A DNA stretch of 64,000 nt from Streptomyces iranensis (GTDB taxonomy: Bacteria; Actinomycetota; Actinomycetes; Streptomycetales; Streptomycetaceae). Positions within the stretch are counted from its first letter, which is position 1. The number at the start of each line of letters is the position of its first letter. Shown here one piece after another: positions 23,260-31,543 of the stretch. The DNA lies in NCBI RefSeq assembly GCF_017874715.1, contig NZ_JAGGLR010000016.1:124001-188000 (forward strand). Direction: 5' to 3'. The translations under genes were made by a program, and so were the position numbers. The notes beneath the pieces are model-generated. The model was not told the origin of the DNA. It saw only the letters and a program-made list of their open reading frames with translations, and ran no database searches.

Positions 23260-24009
23260 GTAGGAAGCCTCCACTGGTCGGGCCGGACACATCCCGCTGA
23301 AGCGCCGAGGCGGCGCGGGGCACCCGTGAGGCCCCCGAACCGGCGGGCCGGACGGGTCGACGGAACCGAGGAAACAGACGCATCCACTCCCGGTCGCAAT
23401 ACCGCGACCGGCGGAGATAGAAATGGTGGATATACGTCCGTCACTCCTTCGAGTGAATTCCTTCATCACCCGGAAGGGATTACCAGCGGTTACTACCGGA
23501 ATTTCCGGCTCAGAGCCCCCGTTGCGCAGCCGACGACACGGTCGATTCAACGCGGCAGGGAGCTTAGCAATAGGGTGTAACCGTAAGCGACAGTTCCGCC
23601 GATATTTCGGAATGTGACGAAGGTCACATGCGTAAGACTTGCACTCAGACCCGCCTTCTATAGTGTTTTCGACCTGCGCTTATCCAATGGGGGCACCGCA
23701 ACGGATGGCGCAGAAATCACATGAGACTTACGGGGGTAAGTGAATGTCTCTTCCATCGCATCGTCTCCGCGCGCCGGCTTCCGGAGACCGCCCTTAACGC
23801 CCTGCCGCCCGGTAGTGGCTCTCTTGGCATTTTCCCAGGTCAGACCGGCTTTCATGACTGTGTGAGCCCTTGCTGACCGCTGGGCCGCCGGTCCCTCGAC
23901 AGCCATCCGCAAACGCCAGGACAAAGCCATGACCGCCTTAGGCGGCATGGCCGCACAGCGACGCGCCCATTCTCATCCGAGCCGCAAGCCGGCGTTGGAG
24001 CAATACGTC
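23260..24009. promoter_or_regulatory. 750-bp divergent control region of the meroterpenoid-type cluster
   Basis: No convincing gene; it lies between the DAHP synthase (minus) and ispH (plus) and is AT-richer than its surroundings around 23400-23760. It holds a CRP-like palindrome (23612-23629), a good -10 hexamer TATAGT (23659-23664) with GACTTG 17 bp before it, and a small hairpin ACTTAC-GGGG-GTAAGT (23726-23741). The plus transcript would have a leader of over 300 nt before the ispH start. An upstream ATG at 23929 in the ispH frame would add 27 residues. Confidence 0.6.
23612..23629. promoter_or_regulatory. CRP/FNR- or Rex-like palindrome
   Basis: ATGTGAC, 4-bp spacer GAAG, then GTCACAT: exact 7-bp arms. 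It matches the TGTGA-N6-TCACA consensus of CRP-family sites; Rex sites are related. It sits about 30 bp before a -10 element (TATAGT, 23659-23664), which suits an activator or repressor of the ispH-side promoter. Confidence 0.55.
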
Positions 24010-25071
24010 ATGCACTTAAGCACGAAGACCTCCCAGCCCGATACGAGAGCGCCCCGCAAACGCGTCATCCTCGCCGAGCCCCGCGGTTTCTGCGCGGGCG
24101 TCCGCCGTGCCATTGCCATGGTCGAGCGGGCGCTCGAGGTATACGGCCCGCCTATTTATGTTCGAAAACAGATCGTCCACAACCACTACGTCGTCGGCCT
24201 CCTGGAGCGCAAGGGCGCACGCTTTGTGGAATCGGAATACGACGTTCCCGAAGGGGCCGTGTGCCTCTTTTCCGCACACGGTGTCCCACCCGCCGTCCGC
24301 ACCGCAGCGTCCACAAGAGATCTGCAGGTCATCGACGCCACCTGCCCTCTGGTGGCCAAGGTGCACCAACAGGCGCGCCGGGTGGTCGGGGACGGCCGGT
24401 TACTGCTGCTCGTAGGGCATGCGGAACACGAGGAAACGGAAGGGACTCGCGGGGAGGCACCGCGGGAAACCCTGGTCGTGGAAACCGTCGAGGACGTCGA
24501 ACGGCTGGACCTGCCCCGGGACACCCCGGTGGCCTATCTGACCCAGACCACCCTGTCGGTGGACGAGACCGCCGGCATCGTCCGCGCGCTCACCGAGCGG
24601 TTCGACGACATCGCCGGCCCCGGGACCGACACCATCTGCTACGCCAGCCAGAACCGGCAGAACGGCATCAAGTCCCTCGCCCAGCAAGCGGATCTGGTGC
24701 TGGTGGTCGGCTCGGAGAACTCCAGCAACTCCCAGCGGATGGTCGATGTCGCCCGCGACACCGGAACCCCCGCCCACCTGGTCCCGGACGTCTCCCGGCT
24801 GGACAGCCGCTGGCTGGAGGGCGTGACCACCGTCGGCGTCAGCTCCGGCGCCAGCGTCCCGGACGCCCTCGTCCACCAACTCCTCGACCAGCTGGCCGAG
24901 TTCGGCCATGACCAGATCGACATCGAGTCCACGGCCGTCGAGGACGTGGTCTTCTCCATGCCCCTGCAGCTCACCGACGGCATCCGGTCCGACGACCGGG
25001 AACGGCTCGACGACGCCTGGTCGAAGGTCCCATCGGACGCACCGGCCGGAACCCCCAGGAGGACGAAGTGA
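24010..25071 (+). CDS. ispH: 4-hydroxy-3-methylbut-2-enyl diphosphate reductase (MEP pathway), second-copy type
   Basis: 353 residues from ATG 24010 (GGAG 9 bp upstream). IspH signatures: EPRGFCAGVRRAIAMVERAL with iron-sulfur Cys28, RKQIVHNHYVV, SAHGVPPAV, the second ligand in DATCPLVAKVH, LVGHAEHEE, the third Cys in TICYASQNRQ, and the phosphate-binding SSNSQRM. It reduces HMBPP to IPP and DMAPP at the end of the MEP pathway, using a [4Fe-4S] cluster. It is linked by a GTGA overlap to the polyprenyl synthase, and ispG follows. Streptomyces already carry house-keeping ispH and ispG elsewhere, so this operon is probably a dedicated isoprenoid supply (inference). Confidence 0.93.
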   Translation: MHLSTKTSQPDTRAPRKRVILAEPRGFCAGVRRAIAMVERALEVYGPPIYVRKQIVHNHYVVGLLERKGARFVESEYDVPEGAVCLFSAHGVPPAVRTAASTRDLQVIDATCPLVAKVHQQARRVVGDGRLLLLVGHAEHEETEGTRGEAPRETLVVETVEDVERLDLPRDTPVAYLTQTTLSVDETAGIVRALTERFDDIAGPGTDTICYASQNRQNGIKSLAQQADLVLVVGSENSSNSQRMVDVARDTGTPAHLVPDVSRLDSRWLEGVTTVGVSSGASVPDALVHQLLDQLAEFGHDQIDIESTAVEDVVFSMPLQLTDGIRSDDRERLDDAWSKVPSDAPAGTPRRTK

Positions 25072-26141
25072 CGGTCCATACGATGGCGACCCCCCGCCCC
25101 GCCTCGGCCCCGGCCACCACCGCCCGCCGGACGCTGATGAGCCTGCTGCCCCGGGTCGAGGAGCGGCTGCACGCCTTCCTGTCCGCGGAGTACGAGCGGT
25201 GGCACGGTCTCGACCCCCGCTCCAGCGCCCCCATCGACGCGATCGCCGACCTGGTCGACGCGGGCGGCAAGCGCATGCGCCCGGCGTTCTGCCTGAGCGG
25301 CTATCTGGCCGCCGGCGGCGACCCGGAGGACGGCCGGGTCATCCCCGTCGCCGCCGCGCTGGAGCTGCTCCACGCCTGTGCGCTGATCCACGACGATGTG
25401 ATGGACGAGTCCGCGGTGCGCCGCGGCGCGCCGACCGTGCACACCAGCCAGGCCGCGCTGCACCGCGAGCGCGGATGGCAGGGCACGGCGGAGCGCTTCG
25501 GGGAGAACGTGGCGATCCTCGCGGGCGATCTGGCCCTGGTCTACTCCGACGAGATCATGGCCGAGGTGGGGCCCGCGGTGGCCGCCGAGTGGCATCTGCT
25601 GCGCTCGGAGCTGATCATCGGCCAGTACATGGACGTCGCGGCGTCCGTGGAGTTCGAGCCGGACCCGGAAACCTCGCGGTGGATCGCCATCGCCAAATCC
25701 GGCCGCTACACCATTCACCGCCCGCTGGTCCTGGGCGCCGCCGTGGCAGGCCGCGCCGACGCGGCGCCGGCCTTCGAGGAGTACGGGGCGGCGCTCGGCG
25801 AGGCGTTCCAGCTGCGCGACGACCTGCTGGACGCCTTCGGGGACTCCGAGGTCACCGGCAAGCCGAGCGGTCTGGACTTCGAGCAGCACAAGATGACGCT
25901 GCTGATGGCCCTGGCCATCCAGCGCAACGCGCACATCCGCGAGCTGGTGCCCGCTCAGCTGCGGGGCGCCGACCACCTGCGGCGGCTGCTGATCGAGACG
26001 GGTGTGCGCGACGACGTCGAGAAGCACATCGACGGGCTCGTCGAGCGGGCCTGCCGCGCCATCGCCGAGGCCCCGCTGGAGCCGGAGTGGCGGGAGGAAC
26101 TGGCCGCCATGGCCCACGAGGTCGCCTACCGGAGCGCCTGA
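25068..26141 (+). CDS. Polyprenyl (probably geranylgeranyl) diphosphate synthase
   Basis: 357 residues; its GTG start overlaps the ispH stop (GTGA). All-alpha isoprenyl synthase with GGKRMRP near residue 67, the first Asp-rich motif LIHDDVMDE (Asp109, 110, 113), IAKSGRYT, and the second Asp-rich motif LRDDLLDAFG (Asp251, 252, 255). The residues just before the first motif are small (Cys104 and Ala105 at -5 and -4), with no bulky aromatic stop, which favours a C20 product over C15. It condenses DMAPP with IPP units, to make the prenyl donor for the UbiA enzyme encoded downstream. Exact chain length cannot be fixed from sequence. Confidence 0.9.
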   Translation: MTVHTMATPRPASAPATTARRTLMSLLPRVEERLHAFLSAEYERWHGLDPRSSAPIDAIADLVDAGGKRMRPAFCLSGYLAAGGDPEDGRVIPVAAALELLHACALIHDDVMDESAVRRGAPTVHTSQAALHRERGWQGTAERFGENVAILAGDLALVYSDEIMAEVGPAVAAEWHLLRSELIIGQYMDVAASVEFEPDPETSRWIAIAKSGRYTIHRPLVLGAAVAGRADAAPAFEEYGAALGEAFQLRDDLLDAFGDSEVTGKPSGLDFEQHKMTLLMALAIQRNAHIRELVPAQLRGADHLRRLLIETGVRDDVEKHIDGLVERACRAIAEAPLEPEWREELAAMAHEVAYRSA

Positions 26142-26237
26142 GACCACCGATAGCCCCGAAGACCTGGCCCGCTCGATCCGGAAGCGGATCGCGGCCGACC
26201 GTGCGCCGGGCGTCCGGCGCCTTGAGGAGGATTCCCG

Positions 26238-27389
26238 ATGACCGTCGATCTCGGCCTGCCCGCCGCGCCGCCACCGGTGCTCGGCAAGCGCCGTGTCACC
26301 CGTCAGCTCCGCGTCGGCGCGGTGGGGGTCGGCAGCGACTTCCCGGTCTCCGTGCAGTCCATGACGACCACCGTCACCGCCGATGTCAACGCCACCCTCC
26401 AGCAGATCGCCGAGCTGACCGCGACCGGCTGTGACATCGTCCGGGTGGCCTGCCCCAGCCAGGACGACGCCGACGCGCTGCCGCAGATCGCCCGCAAGTC
26501 CAAGATCCCGGTGATCGCCGACATCCACTTCCAGCCCAAGTACGTGTTCGCCGCCATCGAGGCGGGGTGCGCGGCGGTGCGGGTGAACCCGGGGAACATC
26601 AAGAAGTTCGACGACAAGGTCAAGGAGATCGCCCGCGCCGCGAAGGACCACGGCACCCCGATCCGCATCGGAGTGAACGCCGGCTCGCTGGACGCGCGGC
26701 TGATGGCCAAGCACGGCAAGGCCACCCCCGAGGCGCTGGTGGAGTCGGCGCTGTGGGAGGCGGAGCTCTTCGCCGAGCACGACTTCCACGATCTGAAGAT
26801 CTCGGTGAAGCACAACGACCCGGTGGTCATGGTGCGCGCCTATGAGCTGCTCGCCGAGTCCTGCGACTATCCGCTGCACCTGGGGGTGACCGAGGCGGGC
26901 CCCGCCTTCCAGGGCACCGTCAAGTCCGCGGTGGCCTTCGGCGCGCTGCTGCGGCAGGGCATCGGCGACACCATCCGGGTGTCGCTGTCGGCGCCTCCGA
27001 TGGAGGAGGTGAAGGTCGGCACCCAGATCCTGCAGTCGCTCAATCTGCGGCCGCGCAAGCTGGAGATCGTCTCCTGCCCCTCCTGCGGCCGGGCCCAGGT
27101 GGATGTGTACAAGCTGGCCGACCAGGTCACCGCCGGCCTCGAGGGCATGGAAGTGCCGCTGCGGGTCGCGGTGATGGGGTGTGTGGTCAACGGCCCGGGT
27201 GAGGCGCGGGAGGCCGATCTCGGTGTCGCGTCCGGCAACGGCAAGGGCCAGATCTTCGTCAAGGGGAAGGTCATCAAGACCGTCCCCGAGAGCAAGATCG
27301 TTGAGACCCTGATCGAGGAGGCCATGCGCCTGGCCGACGAGGCGGGCCCGCAGGACGCCCCCGAGTCCCCCACCGTCAGCGTGGGATGA
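26238..27389 (+). CDS. ispG: 4-hydroxy-3-methylbut-2-en-1-yl diphosphate synthase (MEP pathway)
   Basis: 383 residues, ATG start after AGGAGG. Bacterial-length IspG: TIM-barrel N-domain (VQSMTTTVTADVNATLQQI, VADIHFQPKY, AVRVNPGNIK, RIGVNAGSL, KISVKHNDP, HLGVTEAGPAF) and the iron-sulfur C-domain with EIVSCPSCGRAQVD and VMGCVVNGPGEAREAD supplying Cys ligands. It converts methylerythritol cyclodiphosphate to HMBPP, the substrate of the IspH encoded upstream. Placing ispH, the prenyl synthase and ispG in one operon is a hallmark of actinomycete diterpenoid and meroterpenoid clusters. A 10-bp gap leads to the flavin monooxygenase. Confidence 0.94.
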   Translation: MTVDLGLPAAPPPVLGKRRVTRQLRVGAVGVGSDFPVSVQSMTTTVTADVNATLQQIAELTATGCDIVRVACPSQDDADALPQIARKSKIPVIADIHFQPKYVFAAIEAGCAAVRVNPGNIKKFDDKVKEIARAAKDHGTPIRIGVNAGSLDARLMAKHGKATPEALVESALWEAELFAEHDFHDLKISVKHNDPVVMVRAYELLAESCDYPLHLGVTEAGPAFQGTVKSAVAFGALLRQGIGDTIRVSLSAPPMEEVKVGTQILQSLNLRPRKLEIVSCPSCGRAQVDVYKLADQVTAGLEGMEVPLRVAVMGCVVNGPGEAREADLGVASGNGKGQIFVKGKVIKTVPESKIVETLIEEAMRLADEAGPQDAPESPTVSVG

Positions 27390-27399
27390 GGGGGCATCC

Positions 27400-28608
27400 G
27401 TGAAGCGCCTGACAACGCGGGTGGCGATCGTCGGGGCGGGCCCCGGCGGTCTGCTGCTCTCCCATCTGCTCCGGCTCTCCGGGGTGGACTCGATCGTGCT
27501 GGAGCGGCGGAGCCGGGCCTACGTGGAGAAGCGGGTGCGGGCCGGGCTGCTGGAGGGCGGCACCGTGGACTTCCTGCGCGCGGCCGGTCTGACCGACCGG
27601 CTGGACCGCGAGGGGCTGGTCCACGAGGGCTTCGTCTTCCGGTTCGGCTCGCGCGCCCACCGGATGCCCTTCACCGAGCTGACCGGCCGGACCGTCCATA
27701 TGTACGGCCAGCAGGAGCTGGTGAAGGATCTGATCCGGGCCCGGACCGAGGCCGGGGCGCGGCTGTGGTTCGACGTGCCCGACATCGAGCTGCGGGGCCT
27801 GGAGACGGACACACCGGCCGTGCGCTGCACGGTGGCGGGCGAACCGGTGGAGATCGCCTGTGACTTCGTCGCGGGCTGCGACGGATTCCACGGGGTCTCC
27901 CGCCGCTCCGTGCCGCCCGGCGCGCTGACGACCTACGAGCGCGCGTATCCGTACGCCTGGCTCGGGGTGCTGGCCCAGGCCCCGCCCGCCGCCGAGGAGC
28001 TGATCTACGCGGTGCACGGCCGCGGCTTCGCGCTGCACAGCATGCGCTCCCCCGCGGTGAGCCGGCTCTATCTCCAGGTGGAGGCCGGTGAGCCGGTGGA
28101 GAACTGGCCCGATGAGCGGATCTGGAAGGAGCTGCACACCCGGCTGGACATCGACGGCGCCCCTGAGCTGGCCGAGGGGCCGGTCCTGGAGAAGAGCTGT
28201 GTGGCGCTGCGTGGCTTCGTCACCGAGCCGATGAGCTACGGGCGGCTGTTCCTGGCCGGAGACGCCGCGCATATCGTGCCGCCGACCGCGGCCAAGGGGC
28301 TCAACCTCGCCGTGGCGGACATCAAGGTGCTCGCCGCGGCCTTCCGGGAGTTCTACGAAACCGGCGACCGCGGCCCGCTGGACGGCTATTCGGCCGCCTG
28401 TCTGCCCGGGGTCTGGCAGGCGCAGGAGTTCTCCGACTGGATGTCGCGGCTGCTGCACCGGCCGACGGAGGGCCGGGTGTTCGACGAGCGGCTGCAGCAC
28501 GCCCGGCTCGAGGCCGTGGTGCACTCCCCCGCCGCCGCGCGGGACTTCGCCGAGAACTATGTGGGCCTGGCGCGGGAGCGGACCCCGGCCCGGGGAGGAC
28601 GGCCGTGA
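27400..28608 (+). CDS. Class A flavin monooxygenase, 4-hydroxybenzoate 3-monooxygenase (PobA)-like
   Basis: 402 residues, near the 390-400 of PobA. It has VAIVGAGPGGLLLSHLL at the N-terminus (FAD GxGxxG), RAGLLEGGTVDFLRAAGL, the DG motif CDGFHGVSRRSVP near residue 164, and the second FAD motif LFLAGDAAHIVPPTAAKGLNLAVADI near 286. The family hydroxylates a para-substituted benzoate at the 3-position with NADPH and O2. In this cluster the only aromatic acid route encoded nearby is aminodeoxychorismate, so p-aminobenzoate or a derivative could be the substrate instead of 4-hydroxybenzoate; this is inference. GTG start; its stop overlaps the start of the UbiA gene. Confidence 0.85.
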   Translation: MKRLTTRVAIVGAGPGGLLLSHLLRLSGVDSIVLERRSRAYVEKRVRAGLLEGGTVDFLRAAGLTDRLDREGLVHEGFVFRFGSRAHRMPFTELTGRTVHMYGQQELVKDLIRARTEAGARLWFDVPDIELRGLETDTPAVRCTVAGEPVEIACDFVAGCDGFHGVSRRSVPPGALTTYERAYPYAWLGVLAQAPPAAEELIYAVHGRGFALHSMRSPAVSRLYLQVEAGEPVENWPDERIWKELHTRLDIDGAPELAEGPVLEKSCVALRGFVTEPMSYGRLFLAGDAAHIVPPTAAKGLNLAVADIKVLAAAFREFYETGDRGPLDGYSAACLPGVWQAQEFSDWMSRLLHRPTEGRVFDERLQHARLEAVVHSPAAARDFAENYVGLARERTPARGGRP

Positions 28609-29573
28609 CCTCGCTGACGAGCGAGAGCCGGACGACGGCGCGCACCCGCCGCGGCGGGGACGTGGCGCGCGGTCTGTTCCGGCTGTCGAAGATCTTCGTG
28701 TATCAGAACTACTTCGGCTGGGGCATGGCGTGGCTCGCCTTGAGCCCGCAGGCGCGCGACCGCCCGGGGACCACCGCCGCGATGCTGCTGTTCCTGCTCG
28801 GCTCCATGGGCATCGTCACCTGCACCTGTGCCACCGACGACCTGGTGGGCTTCCGCAACGGCAGCGACGCCCGCAACTACAGGGCCGGTGACACCAAGCG
28901 CGACATCCGGGGCAAGCCGCTGCTCAGCGGGGCGGTCACCGAGCGCGAGGCGGTGCGGTTCATCGCCTGCGCGGCCTCGGTCGCGGTGCTCGCGGGGATC
29001 GGCGCGTTCTGGGCGCTGGACTGGCGGGCTCCGGCCGTGGCCTACCTCCTCTACGGGGTCGGGTTCTTCTTCAGCGTGCAGTACTCGGCCGGGCTGCGGC
29101 TGAGCTACCACCGGGGCGGTGCGGAGACGCTGCTGTGCCTGGCCACCACGGCCGGGCTGCTGGCCCCGTACCTGGCGGTGGAGCGGCACTGGTCCTCCCC
29201 CGCGGTGCTGGTGGGCCTGTTGCTGGGGCTCTGGCTGGTCATGGTGAGCAGCTACTCCAACGTCAACGACGCGGACGGGGACCGCTCGGTGGGCCGCCGC
29301 ACGCTGGCCGCGTCGACCGGGCCGCGGGTCTACAAGACCGCCATGGCCGTCTTCTTCCTGGCCTCGGCCACGCTGATCTGCGTCCTGGGCCTGACCACCC
29401 GGTGGCCGTGGTGGACCCTGCTGACCCTGCTGCCCGCCACCGCCCTCCACGCGGCCCAGCTGCGCGAGGGCCCGCTGCGGGGGCGCTGGCTGAGCGCCCG
29501 CAAGCTCGGGCTGTACGCCTACGACCTGGGCTTCCTGGGTCTGCTGGCGCCCGCGCTGTATGTCCTGACGTAA
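28605..29573 (+). CDS. UbiA-superfamily membrane prenyltransferase
   Basis: 322 residues with about eight hydrophobic helices; GTG start inside GTGA overlap with the flavin monooxygenase. The two Asp-rich metal sites are recognisable. CATDDLVGFRNGSDARNYRAGD (from Asp78) replaces the usual NDxxDxxxD, and YSNVNDADGDRSVGRRT lies near residues 217-233. The family transfers a prenyl chain from its diphosphate to an aromatic acid inside the membrane, as in ubiquinone synthesis; some actinomycete members act instead as terpene cyclases. Coupling to an aromatic hydroxylase and to a chain-length synthase favours aromatic prenylation, but the first motif is unusual. Confidence 0.83.
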   Translation: MTSLTSESRTTARTRRGGDVARGLFRLSKIFVYQNYFGWGMAWLALSPQARDRPGTTAAMLLFLLGSMGIVTCTCATDDLVGFRNGSDARNYRAGDTKRDIRGKPLLSGAVTEREAVRFIACAASVAVLAGIGAFWALDWRAPAVAYLLYGVGFFFSVQYSAGLRLSYHRGGAETLLCLATTAGLLAPYLAVERHWSSPAVLVGLLLGLWLVMVSSYSNVNDADGDRSVGRRTLAASTGPRVYKTAMAVFFLASATLICVLGLTTRWPWWTLLTLLPATALHAAQLREGPLRGRWLSARKLGLYAYDLGFLGLLAPALYVLT

Positions 29574-29589
29574 GGGGTGTCCGACGGTA

Positions 29590-29800
29590 CGCGTACGCCT
29601 GCGGCGAGCTGTTCCCCTACCCGCCCCTTCCCACAACTGGGGCTCCGCCCCAGACCCCGCTCCTCAATCGCCGGAGGGGCTGATTTCAGCCCGTCCGGCG
29701 ATTGAGGACACGCCCGAAGGGCGTCCGGGGTCCAGGGGCGGAACCCCTGCCACGCGGCGGAGCCGCAAATGGATGCCGCGGGAAGGGGCGGGCCACCTAG
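29590..29800. repeat. Palindromic intergenic element between UbiA and ligase genes (copy D)
   Basis: It begins with CGCCTGCGGCG and ends near GGGAAGGGGCGGG. The centre is an exact nested hairpin: TCCTCAATCGCCGGA (29661-29675) and TCCGGCGATTGAGGA (29694-29708), enclosing GGGCTGA-TT-TCAGCCC. It also has GGGGCTCCGCCCC and GCGGCGGAGCCGC palindromes. It may attenuate read-through inside the cluster. Confidence 0.75.
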
Positions 29801-29849
29801 CCGTACCCCTGTCCCACCCCCGTTCGCACCCCTATACAAGGAGATGAGC

Positions 29850-31469
29850 ATGGCGGCGCGTTCTCAACGGCCTGTCAACGTAGGCCGGTTGTTCCACTGG
29901 GCCGCCGAACGGGGCAGGCCGACGGTCATGCATCTGGACCGGCCCTTCGACATCGCCCCGGACTCCGGAACCCGCTTCGACGTGCCCGCCCTGGCGGCGA
30001 CGGTGGAGGACGCCGCGGGGTGGCTGCACGGGGCGGGGCTGCGCCACGGCGACCGGCTCGCCATCGTCAAGGAGAACCACTACGACTTCATCCTGCTCGC
30101 CGCGGCCGCCGCCCGGCTCGGGGCGCTGCCGGTGATGATCGCGCCCATCCGGTCGGAGGCGCATATCCGCACCCTGCTCACCAGGATCTCCCCGAAGGTG
30201 CTGGTGATGGGCACCACGGTGCTGGCGCGGATGACCGCCGCCGGGATCGCGCTCGACGACCCGGGGATGACGCTGGTGGCCGTCGGCGAGGACCGCCCGG
30301 GGCTGCCCGGGGAGACGCTGCGCATCGACGATGTGCGCGGCGGCGCCCGGCCACCGGTGCGGTTCCGCGGCCGCCATGAGCCCATGCTGGTCACCCACAC
30401 CTCGGGCACCACGGGCGTGCCGAAGCTGGTGGTGCACTCGCCCGCCACCACGCTCGCGGCGGTGCCGTTCCGCATCGAGTCCTACCGGCTGCCGCTGATG
30501 ACCTCCCGGCCGGAGGACGTGGTGGCCAGCGGGATCTCCTTCGCCCACAACCGCAATCTGTCGTGGACCAACGGGACGCTGTTCCGCGGGCCGCGGAAGA
30601 TGGTGATCCTCTCAGAGCCGGGGCTGGAGAACGTGGCGCGCATGCTGGCCGCGCACCCGCCCACCTCGCTGGAGGCCTGTCCGAACGTCTTCCAGTACTG
30701 GGAGGAGCTGGCCGACACCCGGCCCGAACTGTTCGCGGGCGTACGGCGGTTCATCAGCACCTTCGACGCGGTGCACCCCAGGACGGTCCGCAAGTTCCTC
30801 GGCGCCTCCCGGGTCCGGCTGCCGCTGTGGGCCTGGGGCGTGGGGCAGTCGGAGATCGCGGGCATCGCCGCCGGGGTGGCCACCCGCTCCATGGTCCGCG
30901 CGGACAGGCCCCGGGCGCACGACGCCACCAACGTCGGGTTCCCGCCGCTGGTCCGGGTCAAGGTCGTGGACCCGGAGACCGGCCGCAAACGGCCCCGGGG
31001 GAAGCCGGGGCTGCTGATGGTGAGGACCAAGTCGCGCTGTCTGACCTATCTGGGCGAGGACGACCGGCACCGCGCCAAGGACCAGGGCCGCTGGTGGAAC
31101 ACCGGCGACCTGGGCGAATACGCGGGCTACGGCCGCATCCGGCTGATCGACCGCGAGGTCGACATGATCCCCGGGATGAGCAGCATCGAGCTGGAGTCCA
31201 CTCTGCTCGACCGGCTGGACCGGGCCTCCGAGGTGATCGTGCTCGGGGTCCCCGGGCAGCTGCCGATCCCGGTCCTGTGCATGCGCGACGACGCCCTGGA
31301 CCCCCAGGAGTGGGACCGCGCCTGCCGTGGCCTGCCCGAGATGGGCAAGCCCCGGCTCGTGCCCTGGGACGAGATGCCGCGCACCGCCACCTGGAAGGTG
31401 CGCCGGGGGGAGCTGCGCGAACAGCTGCTGGGTTCCAGCGACACCTACGGCACCGGCCAGTGGACGTGA
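29850..31469 (+). CDS. AMP-forming acid-CoA ligase / adenylating enzyme
   Basis: 539 residues from ATG 29850, six bases after AAGGAG; two earlier ATGs are worse placed. ANL motifs: VTHTSGTTGVPKLVVHSP near residue 175, WGVGQSEIAGI near 330, NTGDLGEYAGYGRIRLIDREVDMIPGMS near 425, and the terminal catalytic lysine in PRTATWKVRRGEL. The enzyme activates a carboxylic acid as acyl-AMP, then transfers it to CoA or another thiol. Within the cluster it could activate the benzoic acid or a terpenoid acid. The substrate-binding residues do not match a benzoate-ligase pattern I can name, so the acid remains open. Confidence 0.83.
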   Translation: MAARSQRPVNVGRLFHWAAERGRPTVMHLDRPFDIAPDSGTRFDVPALAATVEDAAGWLHGAGLRHGDRLAIVKENHYDFILLAAAAARLGALPVMIAPIRSEAHIRTLLTRISPKVLVMGTTVLARMTAAGIALDDPGMTLVAVGEDRPGLPGETLRIDDVRGGARPPVRFRGRHEPMLVTHTSGTTGVPKLVVHSPATTLAAVPFRIESYRLPLMTSRPEDVVASGISFAHNRNLSWTNGTLFRGPRKMVILSEPGLENVARMLAAHPPTSLEACPNVFQYWEELADTRPELFAGVRRFISTFDAVHPRTVRKFLGASRVRLPLWAWGVGQSEIAGIAAGVATRSMVRADRPRAHDATNVGFPPLVRVKVVDPETGRKRPRGKPGLLMVRTKSRCLTYLGEDDRHRAKDQGRWWNTGDLGEYAGYGRIRLIDREVDMIPGMSSIELESTLLDRLDRASEVIVLGVPGQLPIPVLCMRDDALDPQEWDRACRGLPEMGKPRLVPWDEMPRTATWKVRRGELREQLLGSSDTYGTGQWT

Positions 31470-31543
31470 CCCGCGCCATGCGAGCAACGCCACGCAATCG
31501 CAGCGAGACGAATCCATCCACCGTGAACGAGGGGTAATTAGCC

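Noticed and set aside
24639..26879. 746-codon minus-strand frame over ispH, prenyl synthase and ispG
   Set aside because: Antisense shadow; the plus strand has three confidently recognised enzymes.
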